Assembly (NCBI GenBank): GCA_037389465.1
Contig: JAZARR010000214.1
Coordinates: 6,673,001 to 6,737,000, forward strand
Direction of reading: 5' to 3'
DNA length: 64,000 nucleotides
Source of the DNA: Baylisascaris procyonis
Taxonomy: Eukaryota > Nematoda > Chromadorea > Rhabditida > Ascarididae
This document shows positions 40,130 through 53,500 of the stretch, piece by piece. The notes beneath the pieces are model-generated. The model saw only the letters and a list, made by a program, of their open reading frames with translations. It was not told the DNA's origin and searched no databases. The translations under genes were made by a program, and so were the position numbers. Positions within the stretch are counted from its first letter, which is position 1; the number at the start of each line of letters is the position of its first letter.

Positions 40130-41485
40130 TCTGACACAATGGGTACACCTCGAAGAGTGCTCTCACTAAACACCAAACTTGTGGGGAAAGCCCACAATGG
40201 AAAGAAATGGTGAGGGTGAGAAATTTCCCTCAAAAAACTTCACCATACTTTTCAGCACCATATACCGCACCGATCAGGCTGTCCAGCGAACTCATTCAAG
40301 AGAATCGGCAGAAGAAAGGATAGAGAAAAAATTCAAAATTCCAGCATTTTAAAGAGAGTTATCGCCGGAATTTTTGTGCAATTTTTGCGAAATATTTTAT
40401 ACAGTCCAATGGCTCAAAAATTCATAATTTTATAAAGCGGATTGCCCAATTATTAAAAAAAAAATGCGAATTTGCAAAAGCATAAAGTAATGATGATCGC
40501 TTATCTCTGCATGATTTCTATTTGAGGAAATGAAATGGGAAATGTGCAAAAATTGTTGGCATATCAGTTCAAACATTTTTATATCGCGTGCTGTTCGACG
40601 TTGGTCGATTGGCTGTAGGATCTCCGATTGCGTATTTCACGGAGACCTATTTTAGTGGTACGACCAAAGTCGTTGCGTAAGTGCTCCTCATTCGTTGCTA
40701 TGCTGAAACGGACTTCCCTAATGATGTGTTTTAAGCAGACTGGCCGAGAAAGCGTTGTTGGTCGATCAAAAATTGAAAGAATTGAAATGGCATTGTGAAA
40801 GGCATAGCCTGACCTGTCAGGAAATTTCGAGGGAAACTAGCCCATTCTTATATAAATCTAACTAAACCTATATGATTCATATGTTAAAGCCTATTTTCGA
40901 TGCAATCCATCGAATAAATTTGGTCTCGAACCGGCAAAGGACAAAAAATTTTTGCAGTTCATTAAATTCAGTGAAATGAGTTCATAAAATTTGAGGCTTT
41001 GAATGAACCCCTGAGAGGCCGACGTTCCTAATCTGTGAGTCAGACATATTTGGATCACGTTCTCAGAATGCATTCTGGGCTTTCTTTTTTCCGTACTAAC
41101 TAAGTTGTTCTGAAAAAACGCATACTGTGTCGTGCTCTGTCGGGCTTTTCCCTATTCTCCCATACTACTGGTCAAATTTGCTCGGAAAAAATTCATCAAA
41201 AATGCCGCTATCAAATCACTTTACTCCCAAGCCATTGTAGCCACTTCACATCACTCTTTAAGGAGGAATTAGGTAAAGGCCCAGCCGCTTTAACTCATTT
41301 TCAACATGGAAAACTCGTTACTAGCTTTGAACAGCACTAGCTAACGGCACATTTTATTCGATGAATATCATTTCTTTCTAAATCGAATAAATATTCACAA
41401 AGCTTCGTGAAGTATGAAATAATTTCACTGAATATATTCGGCTCGTGATTAGGTTATACCAATTTCAACAAATTTAAGGTACCAA
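40130..41485. other. Intergenic, nothing recognised
   Basis: 5' flank of the phosphatase gene. An AG in AATTTAAG about 10 nt before ATG 41491 could serve as a trans-splice acceptor but is weak. No other feature was recognised. Confidence 0.4.
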
Positions 41486-41490
41486 GCATT

Positions 41491-44400
41491 ATGGGAAATG
41501 CGCATGCAGCTCTAAGAAAGAAGAAACTAACTACCGTCTCTCATCAGGCAGTTCCAAGTGAGCATAAGCAATCGGCGGTTCCAATTCAACGCCAGAAATC
41601 ACCGCATGATGCCAGAAGCGGACGGCAACTGTCCCATATTAATGCAGTGAATGCAGCAGGAGTGCCTCAAATACCGGCTGCATCGCCCACTCAGAAACAG
41701 TTGCCGGAGACACAACAACGAGAAAAGGTTGACCCAAAGAAGTGTTTGATCGAAGCGTCTGCCAGCGCGGGAATACAGAAGTCGTCTGCACAGCCAGTTG
41801 CTCAATTGAAGTCACAAAAAAGGCGACCGCGCGGATTAGCTTTTCATAAAAAGGTCATTAATCCATTCAGATAATTCATAATTAATCCATTTATAAGCTT
41901 TGCCTCAATGTAAGCTTACGAACTGGTTTTCATCCTTCCCACCGTCCGCACTGTAAGTAAGAAAAACAAATCGATGAAATATTTAGGAAATGGATGTTTT
42001 TTTTTTTGCGCTCTTGCCCTTACTAGCACAACAAAAAGGCTTCCACCTCAAAATAGGTAATATTTTCGTCAATAAAACTAATTCTCAAGTCGATTAAAGA
42101 AATTTGAAAGCAAATAAGAGGAAGTGAGAAAGTGCTGATAGAAATGTTTGCTCAAATCGCGATTGAATCGCAACAAAAGACATTTAAATTTAACAGAATG
42201 TTGTTGGCTCACGCCTGTTAGCATAATGAAGTAAGAAGTTACACAGTGAGTAACGTTAGTATGATGTTCAAAACATGAAAATAACTCATCATTAAATGGA
42301 CTAGCAAGTTTCATAAGGTCGGCTCCCTTTTCTTGCCTACACTCATGGGAATTTGTACATACAGTGAAGAATTGCTCGAAAATATTTTAATTTAAACCCT
42401 TTGTACTTGGCAAAATAAGCCACTTTAACATATCGCTCATGGATTTTTGTTTAATCGGCATCAAATGTCACAAATGCTAAATCTGCGGGATATGGAATTT
42501 AAGAATTATGAAATAAAGACTGAGCAGAAATGCTCCTATTTCAGAAAGATGAGACGGATGATTTACAAACTGTGAAAGAGCCAAAACGCCATTCGAAATT
42601 TCGTCAACTGGCACTATTTCAAAGAAAGGTCATCATTTTCAATAATTCGTTTTGAAATTTACAACGCAATAGAGATAGCATATCTCAAACATCAAATGAC
42701 AAATGCGCAAAAGAGCTATATTATACTAGAATAGAAGACCAGAGTCTGTGAATTCTCTGTCGTTTTCGCGGTGAGTTTTATTGAGGAAAGGATTATTTTT
42801 GTTCCTATTTTTTTATCGTCGCAACGCTGAATTATGCGTGTTTTCTGAGGCAAAAAAAACTGAGTTCTCTAAATTTTACAATGGAACCAGATTATTTGAA
42901 GAGGAGACGGTTCAATTAAGTCATCTCATTTCCAGATGGAGGGGATTTAATTGATACAGGAAAGAGTATTTCGTGTTTAACGGTAGTGCACCTCTTACTA
43001 TAACAAATAAACTTTTCGGATTTGATTGAATGATCTGTAAAATGTTGAAAAGAAGAAATCATAGAATATGGCACCGTCATCGTCAAAGATTGAGCACCTG
43101 AAAGATTCGTTCCATAATCCAGCGATCATTGCATCAGCACTGAAAATAGAAAAATTTTCTCTTTTGAACGCTTCGCTGCACGCCGATATTTTATAGTTCT
43201 TCTGAGTATAGCAAGGTGGGCATCGAAAATGATGAGCATAAGAAGGTTACCTATCATTTTATAGAACAGTGATGAGGATGATATACAAACCGCCAAGGAA
43301 CGAAAATCCACTTCCTCAACAATAGGTCGACTTGGAATTGGATTGTTCAAAAAGGTTAGTCTATCACTCAGTGCGCTTATCATAAGTGGATGAGGCTATA
43401 TAAGCAATGAATGATTCTTTTATGCCTTCGCCCGACATCCTTCAGCCTTTTGGCTTCAGTTGCAATGGTGATAGGCATCCATACGATTTGGCTCTTCTTC
43501 AAGGGCCTTACTCCTTCGGTTATATAAAAAATTGGGGCGACTTTTTCGTAATATTTAATTGATAAATCTTTTCGTATAGCTTCGTTCAATGAATTATTGA
43601 GCATGATCAACAGCTACTACAATGGACAAAATCTATGGGCGCTTTTGCGTGCTGAGAAGCGTGCAGGTAACCGCTGCAAATCGATAGGCGAAAGGAAGTT
43701 ACCTTGAGTCGAATGACCAAGTGGCCGGCGACGGGTTGCATAATTAGAACAGTTTTCGAGGAAATATGCATGATAGATCATTATAGATAGCATTAATTAA
43801 ATTCTTTCCGATGGCATTAGTTGTGACCTGTTCAGGGTCCTTGAATTACAAATCAGAGGGAGTCCGAAACGATCACTAATTACCGCATGATTGGCGGAAA
43901 TTCTTCGGGTCGAAATTTATAGTGTCTGGTTGTTGCTATCGCTTTGTCTCTTTCACTGCAGATCAAGTGGTTAAATCCAAAAAAAGCGCTTTGCTGTTTG
44001 TAGTTATGGCGGGTTGAATAAAGCAATAAAAAATAGTGAAAACGTCTCGGAAAATGGATGCAGTGAGAAGTCATATCCCGATTAGTTGCTTTCGTTGAAG
44101 GTCCTTTATCAAAGATAGAACACATCCATAAAAATTGATATGGATGGCATGGAATATTCAATAATATAAATGTTTATTATTATAGAAGGATGAATCAGCT
44201 CATTTGAAAACTGCCGAAAACTCAACCCCTCGTTCGAAATTTCGACGACTAATAGCATTTCGTAAGAAAGTGAATATTCCAATTGTTTGATTGGCTTTCA
44301 TTATGTATAACTATAGGAAGCTGGAATATATGAAGATAACATGGAAAAACGCGCCCGAGTATCAAGCACGACGCGCGTCTTTATCCTTTCAACAGTATGG

Positions 44401-47400
44401 AATAAATTGTCACTCAATTTTTGGTCATGATAGATTTCAGCACTACTCTAACGCTTCAAATTGACAAGAACTTCGGCAAAGTTGTGCTCTTTTTAGAAGT
44501 TGTAATCGAGGCAATATATATTTCTACAATATCTGTTTGATTCCATAATGTTACGGTGATTTACTTGGAAGTTATCTGAGTTTGCTGGACGCTGAGTAAT
44601 CCTATTTCAAAGCTGACGGCTAAATAACATAAAGTTTAATAGTAAAAAGCTGTTCTAAGCGTTTATTGAGTAGCACTTTGCACAAATTACTCTTATTCAC
44701 ATTCGCATAGTTAAGTTATTCCGACTGAGAGAAAACGATTTGTGCACTTCAGAGTATTGCTAGTATGGATAGTACACAAACCGCTCAAGAGCTGCCCAAT
44801 CGTTCGTGGTTTCGACGAAGTTTAAGAAAAAAAGCTTCTCCAAACGATAATACTCAAGAAAGCACAAAAACGGCAAAGGAACATCGCAAGAGTGTATCTC
44901 GGAGGATAAATAACACTCCGCATCCGAGGTCATCTGAATCGTAAATACGTTAGTAGGAATGAAATTCCTCAAATGCTAGGAATATGAATGTTTGGTCTAC
45001 AGAGGGATTGAAGAGAGGAGCAGATGTGAATCTCGAGAGTTTTGCGTCTCCTTCAAAAATAATAAGAGATACGAGAAAGGGAACTGATACCTGTGCAGCC
45101 TCTTTTAAGCATCGGAGGGTTTGCTAGTTCTCTAATGAATGATGGAAAACTGTCAGGAAATATTTGACCATTTTTCAGTTGTAGGCTTTTTCTCGTTTCC
45201 TTCCATCTTGGTCATATCATTTGTCTCACTTACAGCCAAAATCTTTTGAAATTTTTCGCGAAATTTTACAACGAATAAATCAGGCATTCTTGCATTTTGC
45301 AAATTTTCTAATTTTAATTGCAAATACTGGTGAGAAAAATTTTCAGACAGGATCATGAAGGAGAAGAAATGACTCAAGAGCAAGATAGTGAGATGAGCGT
45401 ATCAATTAAAGGACACAATCGAGGCAAAACCCAAAATGAGGTGATATTGTCAACGTTAAATGATAACGAGCAACTTTCAGCTCTAATTGGCCTAGGTATC
45501 TATTAGGTTAGTGCAATTTGGGATTATTGCTATTAGAATTACAGTAGTATCCTTTAGAATAAATGGTTTATTACTAAATTCTTTCATTTTTGCACTGAGT
45601 TTTGCTCATTTTCTTGTTTAAACCTTCTATTCCGCTTGCCGGCAAATCCCTAGTTAATATTTCATAACATTAATAGCTTTATGTGCATAATTTTGATACT
45701 TTTTGGTGTCTATATCTGTGCCTTTAATAAATTGAGTTTTGTTCTCATTCAGAAATGTTTCGCTATTGCGCATCGGCAGCAATGTCATTAATTGAAGTCT
45801 CTGTTAACAAGACAGTCCCCTAGATCTGTGCTCTTAATTGCGATTTGCAGCACAGAAAATTAGCTCAATCGAAGAAAAATGATGCAAAAGAAATGAAATT
45901 TCTTCGTTGTAAATTGTATTATTCAATTGCAGCATTATAATAAAGAAACTTGTAGATTCAAGCATGGGTTGATCGAATGTTGGACAAAGGAGTGAGAGGA
46001 TTGCGTCAAGAATTCACGCTATTGCGGGTTGCCACCAAGCCAACTGCCGATAAATATCAACAATTTACCGTTAATGCACCCTTTGGTAATCAAATAATTT
46101 TTCGGAGAATAATTCAACGAAAATAACATTTATCACTCGTCTTTTCTTCTCAAATTTTACACACGTTGGCAATCTTACTGATCGTTGACATTTCGCCTAA
46201 TCAACTTTAGATCAAATGAGAAAAATGATCTATTTTCTAGAACACTGAAGATCAGAACGATCACTACCAACTGCACAAGCCGATTCAAGAAAGAAAATCG
46301 GCTAAAAATAACTCATGTTCATTGGCGGTCGTCGTAAACACTATCTGCATTGAATAAATCGCCCATATAAATCAGGCAAAAATGCAAACAACTTAAATAT
46401 CAGTTGGCAACTGCGAGCGACAATGCAGAGCTCTTTTTGCGCAACAGTTTCTTTCTTTTTTAGAATACTGATAGTAGGAACTTTTTGTCGCTAATACTAC
46501 TCGATTTTTAGAATAATAGGGGTTTTTCTGATTATATTAGGAATTTTCATTGCTCAGCAACAGCAATTCCTTATATATGCGTAAAGCCGTTTATTACTGT
46601 GTCATTTAAAGGACGCAATCGATATAAAGATGTGTTTTGTTTGGACGAGTCGAGAATTGTGTTGCGCAATCATCCGAGTGGAAATGATTATATTCATGCG
46701 AATTATGTAAGCACACCAATGACACCTAACCGCTTTATATGTGCACAGGTAAATGCTTTTTTATTAAATTGCGATATCGTTTTGTGTAAGTAGATTCCCT
46801 ATAGTCGATACTCATCAACACTCATGATCGCTAATAAAGAGTAGAGATCACCGCAATATTCTAACATCTTGGTTCTGTGCATGTTTATTTCAAATTGCGC
46901 ATAAAATTTTGATTTCCATATGTGAGAGTTCAATAGAGAACTTCTACTGAGATTTCAGTGAAATCATTCTTTGTGAAGCCTATTACGAATATATTATACT
47001 TGAAATGGACTTAAAGTAATTTTACTGTTAAACGTAAAGTTTTGACGAACCAGGAAAGTAAATTAAGCGAATAAACGCTAATTATGTATGATGCCTAAGA
47101 TGCTTGCACTCTAAGCAGCACGCACCGCCTTAAATTGAGGCGGATATATGCGGAAGTATAAATTTGTGACTGTTTGTGGCCTTGAAAAGTTTCGTAACGA
47201 GTGTTGACGCATGCTTATTGTTACTCAGCATATTGGGAGCAAATTTTTCTCTGTTCTTTGCTGTAAACATCGTATGACTAGATGCATTACATAGAATAAC
47301 GTTGAAATGAGATCAATTATTCTATACCATAATTGAATTAGGCACCAAAAGAAGAGACGATATATGATTTTTGGTTAATGATTCTACAAGAACAAATCGA

Positions 47401-49411
47401 TGTGATTGTTATGCTTGGCGATTTTATCGAGAAACACAAACCAAAATGTGCACAATATTTCCCTCAAGAAGAGCATGTAAATTTTCTCGTGAGCGATGTT
47501 AAAGTTCAATGTATAACTGTAAGGTGTTTTCGTTTTCATTTTCTATTCTTTCACTAATTTATCCTCCAATGAAAAAAAAAGAAAAGTGAGGATTTTCACT
47601 TTAGCTTAGACTGATTTCTTTTGAGTAATTAACAGATTACAGTTTCAAGGTAGGTCGTCGAATTCGGTAGTAAAATATGTCGTTTGTTGCATCGTCAAGT
47701 CACAAGTGTCTTTTCTTTCTACGCATATTTCATTGAGAGTTTCAAAAACATATAATGAAAGTGCCGAATTTAAATGAAAATTTACATATAAAAGCTCCAG
47801 TAATAGCTGTTAAGAACTACATTTCCGGGACCGGTCGTGAGAATCCTTCCTATCCAAATGCTGCGAAAAACAGGTGTACTCTTACCGGCAACTGAATGAG
47901 CAGAACTCCTTGCTATGCCTTAATTATCCAAGAATTCAACTGCCAAAAACTACTTTACTTTTGAAGAAAGAAGTTCTAACTGAGTTTCCATGCAAAATGC
48001 TTCGACGCTCGCTGCTGGTCACTAGGAACGGAAGCACTTTAAAAGTGACACATTATCATTGGTCGGCTTGGCCTGATCATGGTGTGCCGAACGCCGATCA
48101 TTCACCTTTTCGCCTCCTGCACCTGGTTTGTTTTTGCCATTTGATTGCAACGACGGCGGTTTAACATGCCGAATATACTTTATTGCTCTGCTACTTGGAC
48201 AATGCTGAACTATCCTCTTAGAATTTTAAGCGGCGAACAAAATAGTTTATTTTTCCAAATTTCTGAATCTAAAAAACTTGGTGACAGTATCAGAAACTTA
48301 AAAACCAAAAAATGAAAAGCTTAAATCACTCGGTTTAGAGCCGCACATTCGAATGAAAGTCTGAGCATCCGGTCGTACAATAAACTCAGTCGACCATATG
48401 ATTAAGCCAACATGTTTAATAATGCTCGAAATGCTAGAGGCATTGGTTTTATGCAGCACCTTTTGAGCTACTCTGTAGTTGGGTGTAACTTTGAATAATT
48501 CTTTCGCCTTCATTCCCATCGTTTCTTCTTCTGTTGTCACCAAGTACTGGGGAAACACAAATACTGATCAAGATGCTTTAGTGAAACAACGTAAAGCCTC
48601 CTCTCAATAGTAGCTTCCGCTTCATCAAACGTATATATTTTGGGTCCTCATTTCTCGACACTCATTCTGAATATTTTAGCTTTCCTTCTACATAGTTCCT
48701 CACATGTTTTCAGATTCGCTCCACGAAACGGCCAATCTGTGTGCATTGTTCAGCGGGTATCGGTCGAACAGGAAGCATAGTAGCCATTGAGTATATATTG
48801 GAGCTTCTCAAAGCCAACGCTGGTTGCGATGATCTGATCGATATTGTTAAACAGCTGAGGAAACAGCGTGCTGGTATCGTCCAAACTGATTTGGTTAGTA
48901 ATCCGACTTTATTAGAAGACTCTTCCGGAAAATACATCCGGTTGACTTGCTCTCTCCACTTTCCCTGCTTTCTACACAGATATCGGTTGATGGCACGGAC
49001 GGTACGCGATGTCGTTCCGCTGAAGTCGCCAATAGTACCACCAAAGAGACAAAGTAAAACATTTTCCCAAGGCTCATCATTATACTGAATTAACAACAAA
49101 GCCGGATTCAAAATATGCGATTCATTACCGTTTACTACTAAAAATTGATGTTCACTCGCATTCATGAATGCTCCATAATGCTTGAGAGTGTTTTTGTATA
49201 CACGCCTATGCTATGCTCGAATAAGCCTAATAGCTTAGCAGTTTTAAGTGCAAGTATAAGTATTGATTGACTGAGTGAATTATTTCAGCAATATCTCTAT
49301 GTACATCGAGTAATGTTGATCTATTTTACCGATATGAAACTCATCAACGAATCGGATCGTCTCAGCAATTTCATTCACGACTATGAACAGCTCATTCCTC
49401 CATTCCAATGA
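41491..49411 (+). CDS. Protein tyrosine phosphatase with myristoylation motif and repeated-exon modules
   Basis: Twelve exons in phase: 41491-41853, 42545-42628, 43265-43354, 44186-44269, 44753-44940, 45347-45440, 45956-46085, 46612-46748, 47342-47518, 47967-48125, 48714-48893 and 49289-49411; 602 residues. MGNAHAALRKKK fits the N-myristoylation pattern followed by a basic patch, suggesting membrane attachment. Exons 2-5 repeat a basic module of about 28 residues (see findings). Residues about 302-602 are a PTP domain: NRYKDVFCLD (pTyr loop, Tyr349), DFWLMILQEQIDVIVML, WPDHGVP (general acid Asp486), HCSAGIGRTG (Cys514, Arg520) and QTDLQYLYVH (Q loop). All catalytic motifs are intact, so dephosphorylation of phosphotyrosine is expected. 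It resembles the large nematode PTP set, many of which are expressed in the male germ line. Exon 5 could end at 44928 instead, also in phase. Exons 1-6 could conceivably be a separate gene, but no stop interrupts the chain. Confidence 0.8.
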
Positions 49412-49476
49412 AAAATTGCTCCTCAACTTTGATGTTTCCTTTGTGATCTAAGAATAGAGATCAATGTGTTCTTGAA

Positions 49477-49482
49477 AATAAA
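49477..49482 (+). terminator. Poly(A) signal of the phosphatase gene
   Basis: AATAAA lies 66 nt after the stop codon at 49411, a normal spacing for nematode 3' ends. Confidence 0.6.
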
Positions 49483-49484
49483 CA

Positions 49485-50530
49485 CAGATAATGCAGCTAA
49501 TCACATATCTGTCTTTGGGAATTCCCATATTGTACGTAGATGAACAATCTGAACGACAACTTAAGAAGCCTTCAAGTCTTATTCCCCTGTTGTTTGCTAT
49601 GTAATTCATTTTCATCGCTTTATTAAGTTCAGGACATTGATGATATATAAAAAGCCAACCAACTTAAGCAATTAAAATATGAGGCAAATATATTGGAAAC
49701 CTGTAGTACTATTCCAATTTGTGACAGCTACCGATTAGCGTCACCCTCAATGATTTTTCTCTTCGAAAATTTCCATGAAAGTAAATGAAAACTCTCGTTG
49801 TTATCTCCAACGTATTTTACATACGCTTACCTTTTGATTAAAACTAGATGTCTTATCGGATTTGACAAATTAGTCAATCTGAGCTCGATTAGCCTCACCA
49901 GACCTGAACGTCCCACCCTCATGTCAGCTATGGTGTGCGCATTATAGCGTCGACTTGTCTGCCTGTATGTCTGTAAGCCCCCTGCTTGTCTGTAGTGGCT
50001 TTCCTAGGTTCTCCCAGGAAACCTAGAGACCCGAAATTCGGGAAGCATAGCCCTTTCTAGAAAAAAAAATCATCTAAGCATAAGTCCAATAGTGTTAGCT
50101 CATTAAATGATGAGTTGTATCATCTTATTACTTGGTAAACCAAAACGGTAACCTTATGTGAAATCTGATATTCAAAGCCCTACTCAAGCACTCCTACTAG
50201 CTTATCGTTTACTAAGTTAATATTGCACTTCTTAACTACCTGTATTTCAGTGATTTCAACATGATAGCTGAGTGTTCATCGATATTCGCGAATAGAACGA
50301 ATCGTCTCACCGCTGTGATCGATTTTTTCATTAGCATTTGGAAATTGAAGCAAGCAGCATTTTCTGATGTTACTGTGAGGAGAATTTCCTACGGCCTCAA
50401 ATCAAGCAGTAACTCTTGCACTATTCCAAAAGACTAGATTTTACTTAAGCATCGAAGAGTCGAATAGAGGTGTTAATAGTAAAGTGAATTGGAAACCAAA
50501 TGTCAGCACCACAAATAGATTGCATGGTTG
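49485..50530. other. Intergenic between convergent genes, with a repeat-like segment
   Basis: The region between the phosphatase and neprilysin 3' ends. At 49890-50080 it has GTCTGCCTGTATGTCTGTAAG followed by CCTAGGTTCTCCCAGGAAACCTAGAGACCCGAAATTCGGG; the latter contains short palindromes (CCTAGG, CCGAAATTCGG) and is GC-richer than its flanks. It looks like part of a dispersed repeat, but no second copy lies in the window. Confidence 0.4.
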
Positions 50531-50531
50531 T

Positions 50532-53500
50532 TCATTGCCCCGTCCAAACCTCGCACCTTTGCGTATCCAGAGGATACATAGACGATCCGCGTTGGCAATT
50601 GAAATCCTGTCCGAACTCGGGGATGTCCTGCATCACCTGATTCACGCGACACATTCCCGGTGCGTGCGGATTTGTTAACAGCTGAAAAAGCGTAGGCCAA
50701 CTACCAATGATGAAGTTTCACCTTTAACGTTCAATAAATGTGCTGAAAGGAATTTGATATTTCAGTAACATAGTAAATCTAACTGTGACCATAATAGCAA
50801 CGTTAATGTTAAGGTTATGTAACAGCGCTCATTAATTATGAATGAATAAATCAGAGAATCTCACATTGCGGCAAATTTACGTTTTCAAGGAAATATTCGA
50901 TGTTTTTGCTTGTCTTACAATTAGCTATTACGCCCTCGTGATCCAGTCATATTTCAATTTTGTTTAAACTGAACAAGAAAGTGACGAATCCACTTGATCG
51001 TCTGCATTCATATCCTTCAAAGCCAAAAAAGGCAAACTATTCATTAGTGACTATTCCTCAGAAATTCTTTTGGAGATCACCGCTACATCACCTCTTTCGG
51101 CACCTCTCTGCATTAAATGACTCTAAGGAAACTAGAAAATGCGATGGTCGACATTAGGGTACACAATATATGGCTTGTATTCTATTGAATCGTTTTTAAG
51201 CGGAAACTAACAAGACGTGTGAGGTAATCTGTGCTCATATTCATGCACCACGTGTAGCCATAACTGATCCAGAATATCTGATTCGGTGTAAATTGCTCCA
51301 GACCGGGGAGTCTGTCTTCTTCCACTCCGTTTCGGTCTGCGGCAATATAACGCCGGTATGCCTTATACGATGCAAGCTGGCCTGAAATATTACTCAGATA
51401 ATCGAAGCCTACTGCACTAATAGTTGGAATCCAGTAAGCCATTTTCGCGAAAATTTCGAGAAAATTTGCAGTGAATTAACTATTTTTGACTAAAATTGAT
51501 GCCTCGTTATTCTTGAACAAAATCTGCGGCTCAATAGCCGGCAGTCTGCAAAGAACTGCGTTCGCACAGTGAAATTCGAAATTCCATCTATGATAATGAA
51601 TCTTTTTTTACAAAAAATTAGAGAAATTTTCTCCTGCTTGTACCCAAAGTGCTTTTTTGGACACGGCACCATCTTGACCAACCCAGTGCTACTCAACAAA
51701 GCGCCACTTCTCTCTTCCTTCCCCTTTCCCTCTTCTTCCGCCTCCCCGTGACTCCACCCTTTTTCATCTATCGAACAAAATCATGTGCTGCCAATAAACA
51801 TAAACAGTAATATACCTCCAATGTCGGCAATATTTTCACCCTGAGTGCGTTCACCACTAGCACAATGCACATTGCCAGTCTTGAGTGGACAGCACTGTTC
51901 AGAGTACTGTGATACAACACATTGAGCCATGTTGATGAAACCGCTCGTCGAGTTCTTATCCATCCAACCGCAACGATTCCATGCACATGGATATAGTTCA
52001 CCCGTTGGACCAAATTGCACGCCTTCAAACAAAGCATTTCTTCGTTTAATATTTTATTAGCGCACTGAAGATTTCTTTATCATTTGTGTTTCATGAAATA
52101 AGAATGAATTTAAATAACATAATTAGCATAGATATGTTTTCGTCTATTCTAAAATGGCCACACAAGTGTTGTATGTTCTGCCACTTATCGAGATTGTACC
52201 ACAGTTTATGGTGATTGAAAGTTCGCTTTAAAAATTGAGTATTTCCATAGCTGGTTTACCTTCATCATCGTAACCGTGCGTCAACTCATGTCCAGCAGTG
52301 CCTCCTTGTCCACCGTAGTTGTACGCTTGAGGGAAATCGTATCTGCATTTAGATGATGCATAATAAGAGGAAAGACTGTCTATGTCGGTTGGTATCTGTT
52401 CGTTTGTTCGTTACTTCCACGCTACGAGCTCGGCAATTTGAAGATGTGAAAATTAGTGGATATGATTCATACTGTATTTCGCCCTGATCGTACTCTATCT
52501 CATCATGTCCATGATTCACACTTCACCTCGAACCCAAATTCGCTTTGCCTCCTCCCAAATGCTGTTTTCTCAAATAGAAGAGAATATATTGTTTTATGTA
52601 AGGCATAGGTAACATTAATGAGACGCTGCATTAATGGAAGTTCCCCATCTTTAATTTGGGGGAGGAGGGGCAAACATCTTTGGGGACTAAAGATTTTTTG
52701 TTAAGTTAACAAGCTAGAAAGACGCTTCGCTTGCTTTCACAAATATAAATGTATTCAAGCGGTGGTGACAGCCATATATCACATCTTCAAACATTTTTTA
52801 AAAAAAAACTTTCAATGTCTTGTTTGCTGCTTTCGTAGCACAATAAATACGTTGCCTCACTGAATCGGTATGTTTTATTCTGATGCACATGAAGGACAAT
52901 TTCGTTTCTTCCTATAGATCTATCCTTTCTCACGAGTTATTGAATGCCAGAACGGGGAAACCCTTTGAAGTGGTATCCATTCGAATCAGAGAAGAGAACT
53001 CTGTGTATCTCTATTGGCGTATAAAATTCCAAAAATCTGGCGGATGGATTCTGACGAAAATCTGACAAAAATTTCACCTATAATAAGGTGGATTCAATGT
53101 GGCGAATGGAATAGTGATTGAATTTCGCTCCGGTTGATACCATGCATTTACAGCTGCTGGAGATTGCAAGAAATTATATCTGCAAATATTCTAAGAAAAC
53201 GATTCATAACCATTCAGTGAACACTCTAACAACTCGAAGAAAACAATAGCACTATCTAAAGAAAGTAACGAAATCCGCATATGTTAATTAGAGAATTCCT
53301 TTCAAAAGCCAAATGAAAACAACTGTTAATCGCTATTTTATGACTACTTATCCCAACTCTTTTATAATATAGAAAGGGCATTTCCTGGAATATTCCCCGG
53401 ACAACATACATTCAAGGCGCAATATAATCATAGAATCAAGATGTTTTAGATGGTACCAGATTCCTTTCTACGGTAACAGCTTCACTGCCAGCAAAAAGAA

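Noticed and set aside
48298..49165. Minus-strand ORFs of 86 and 151 codons
   Set aside because: They are antisense to the PTP active-site exon and its intron; the plus strand carries the unmistakable HCSAGIGRTG signature.
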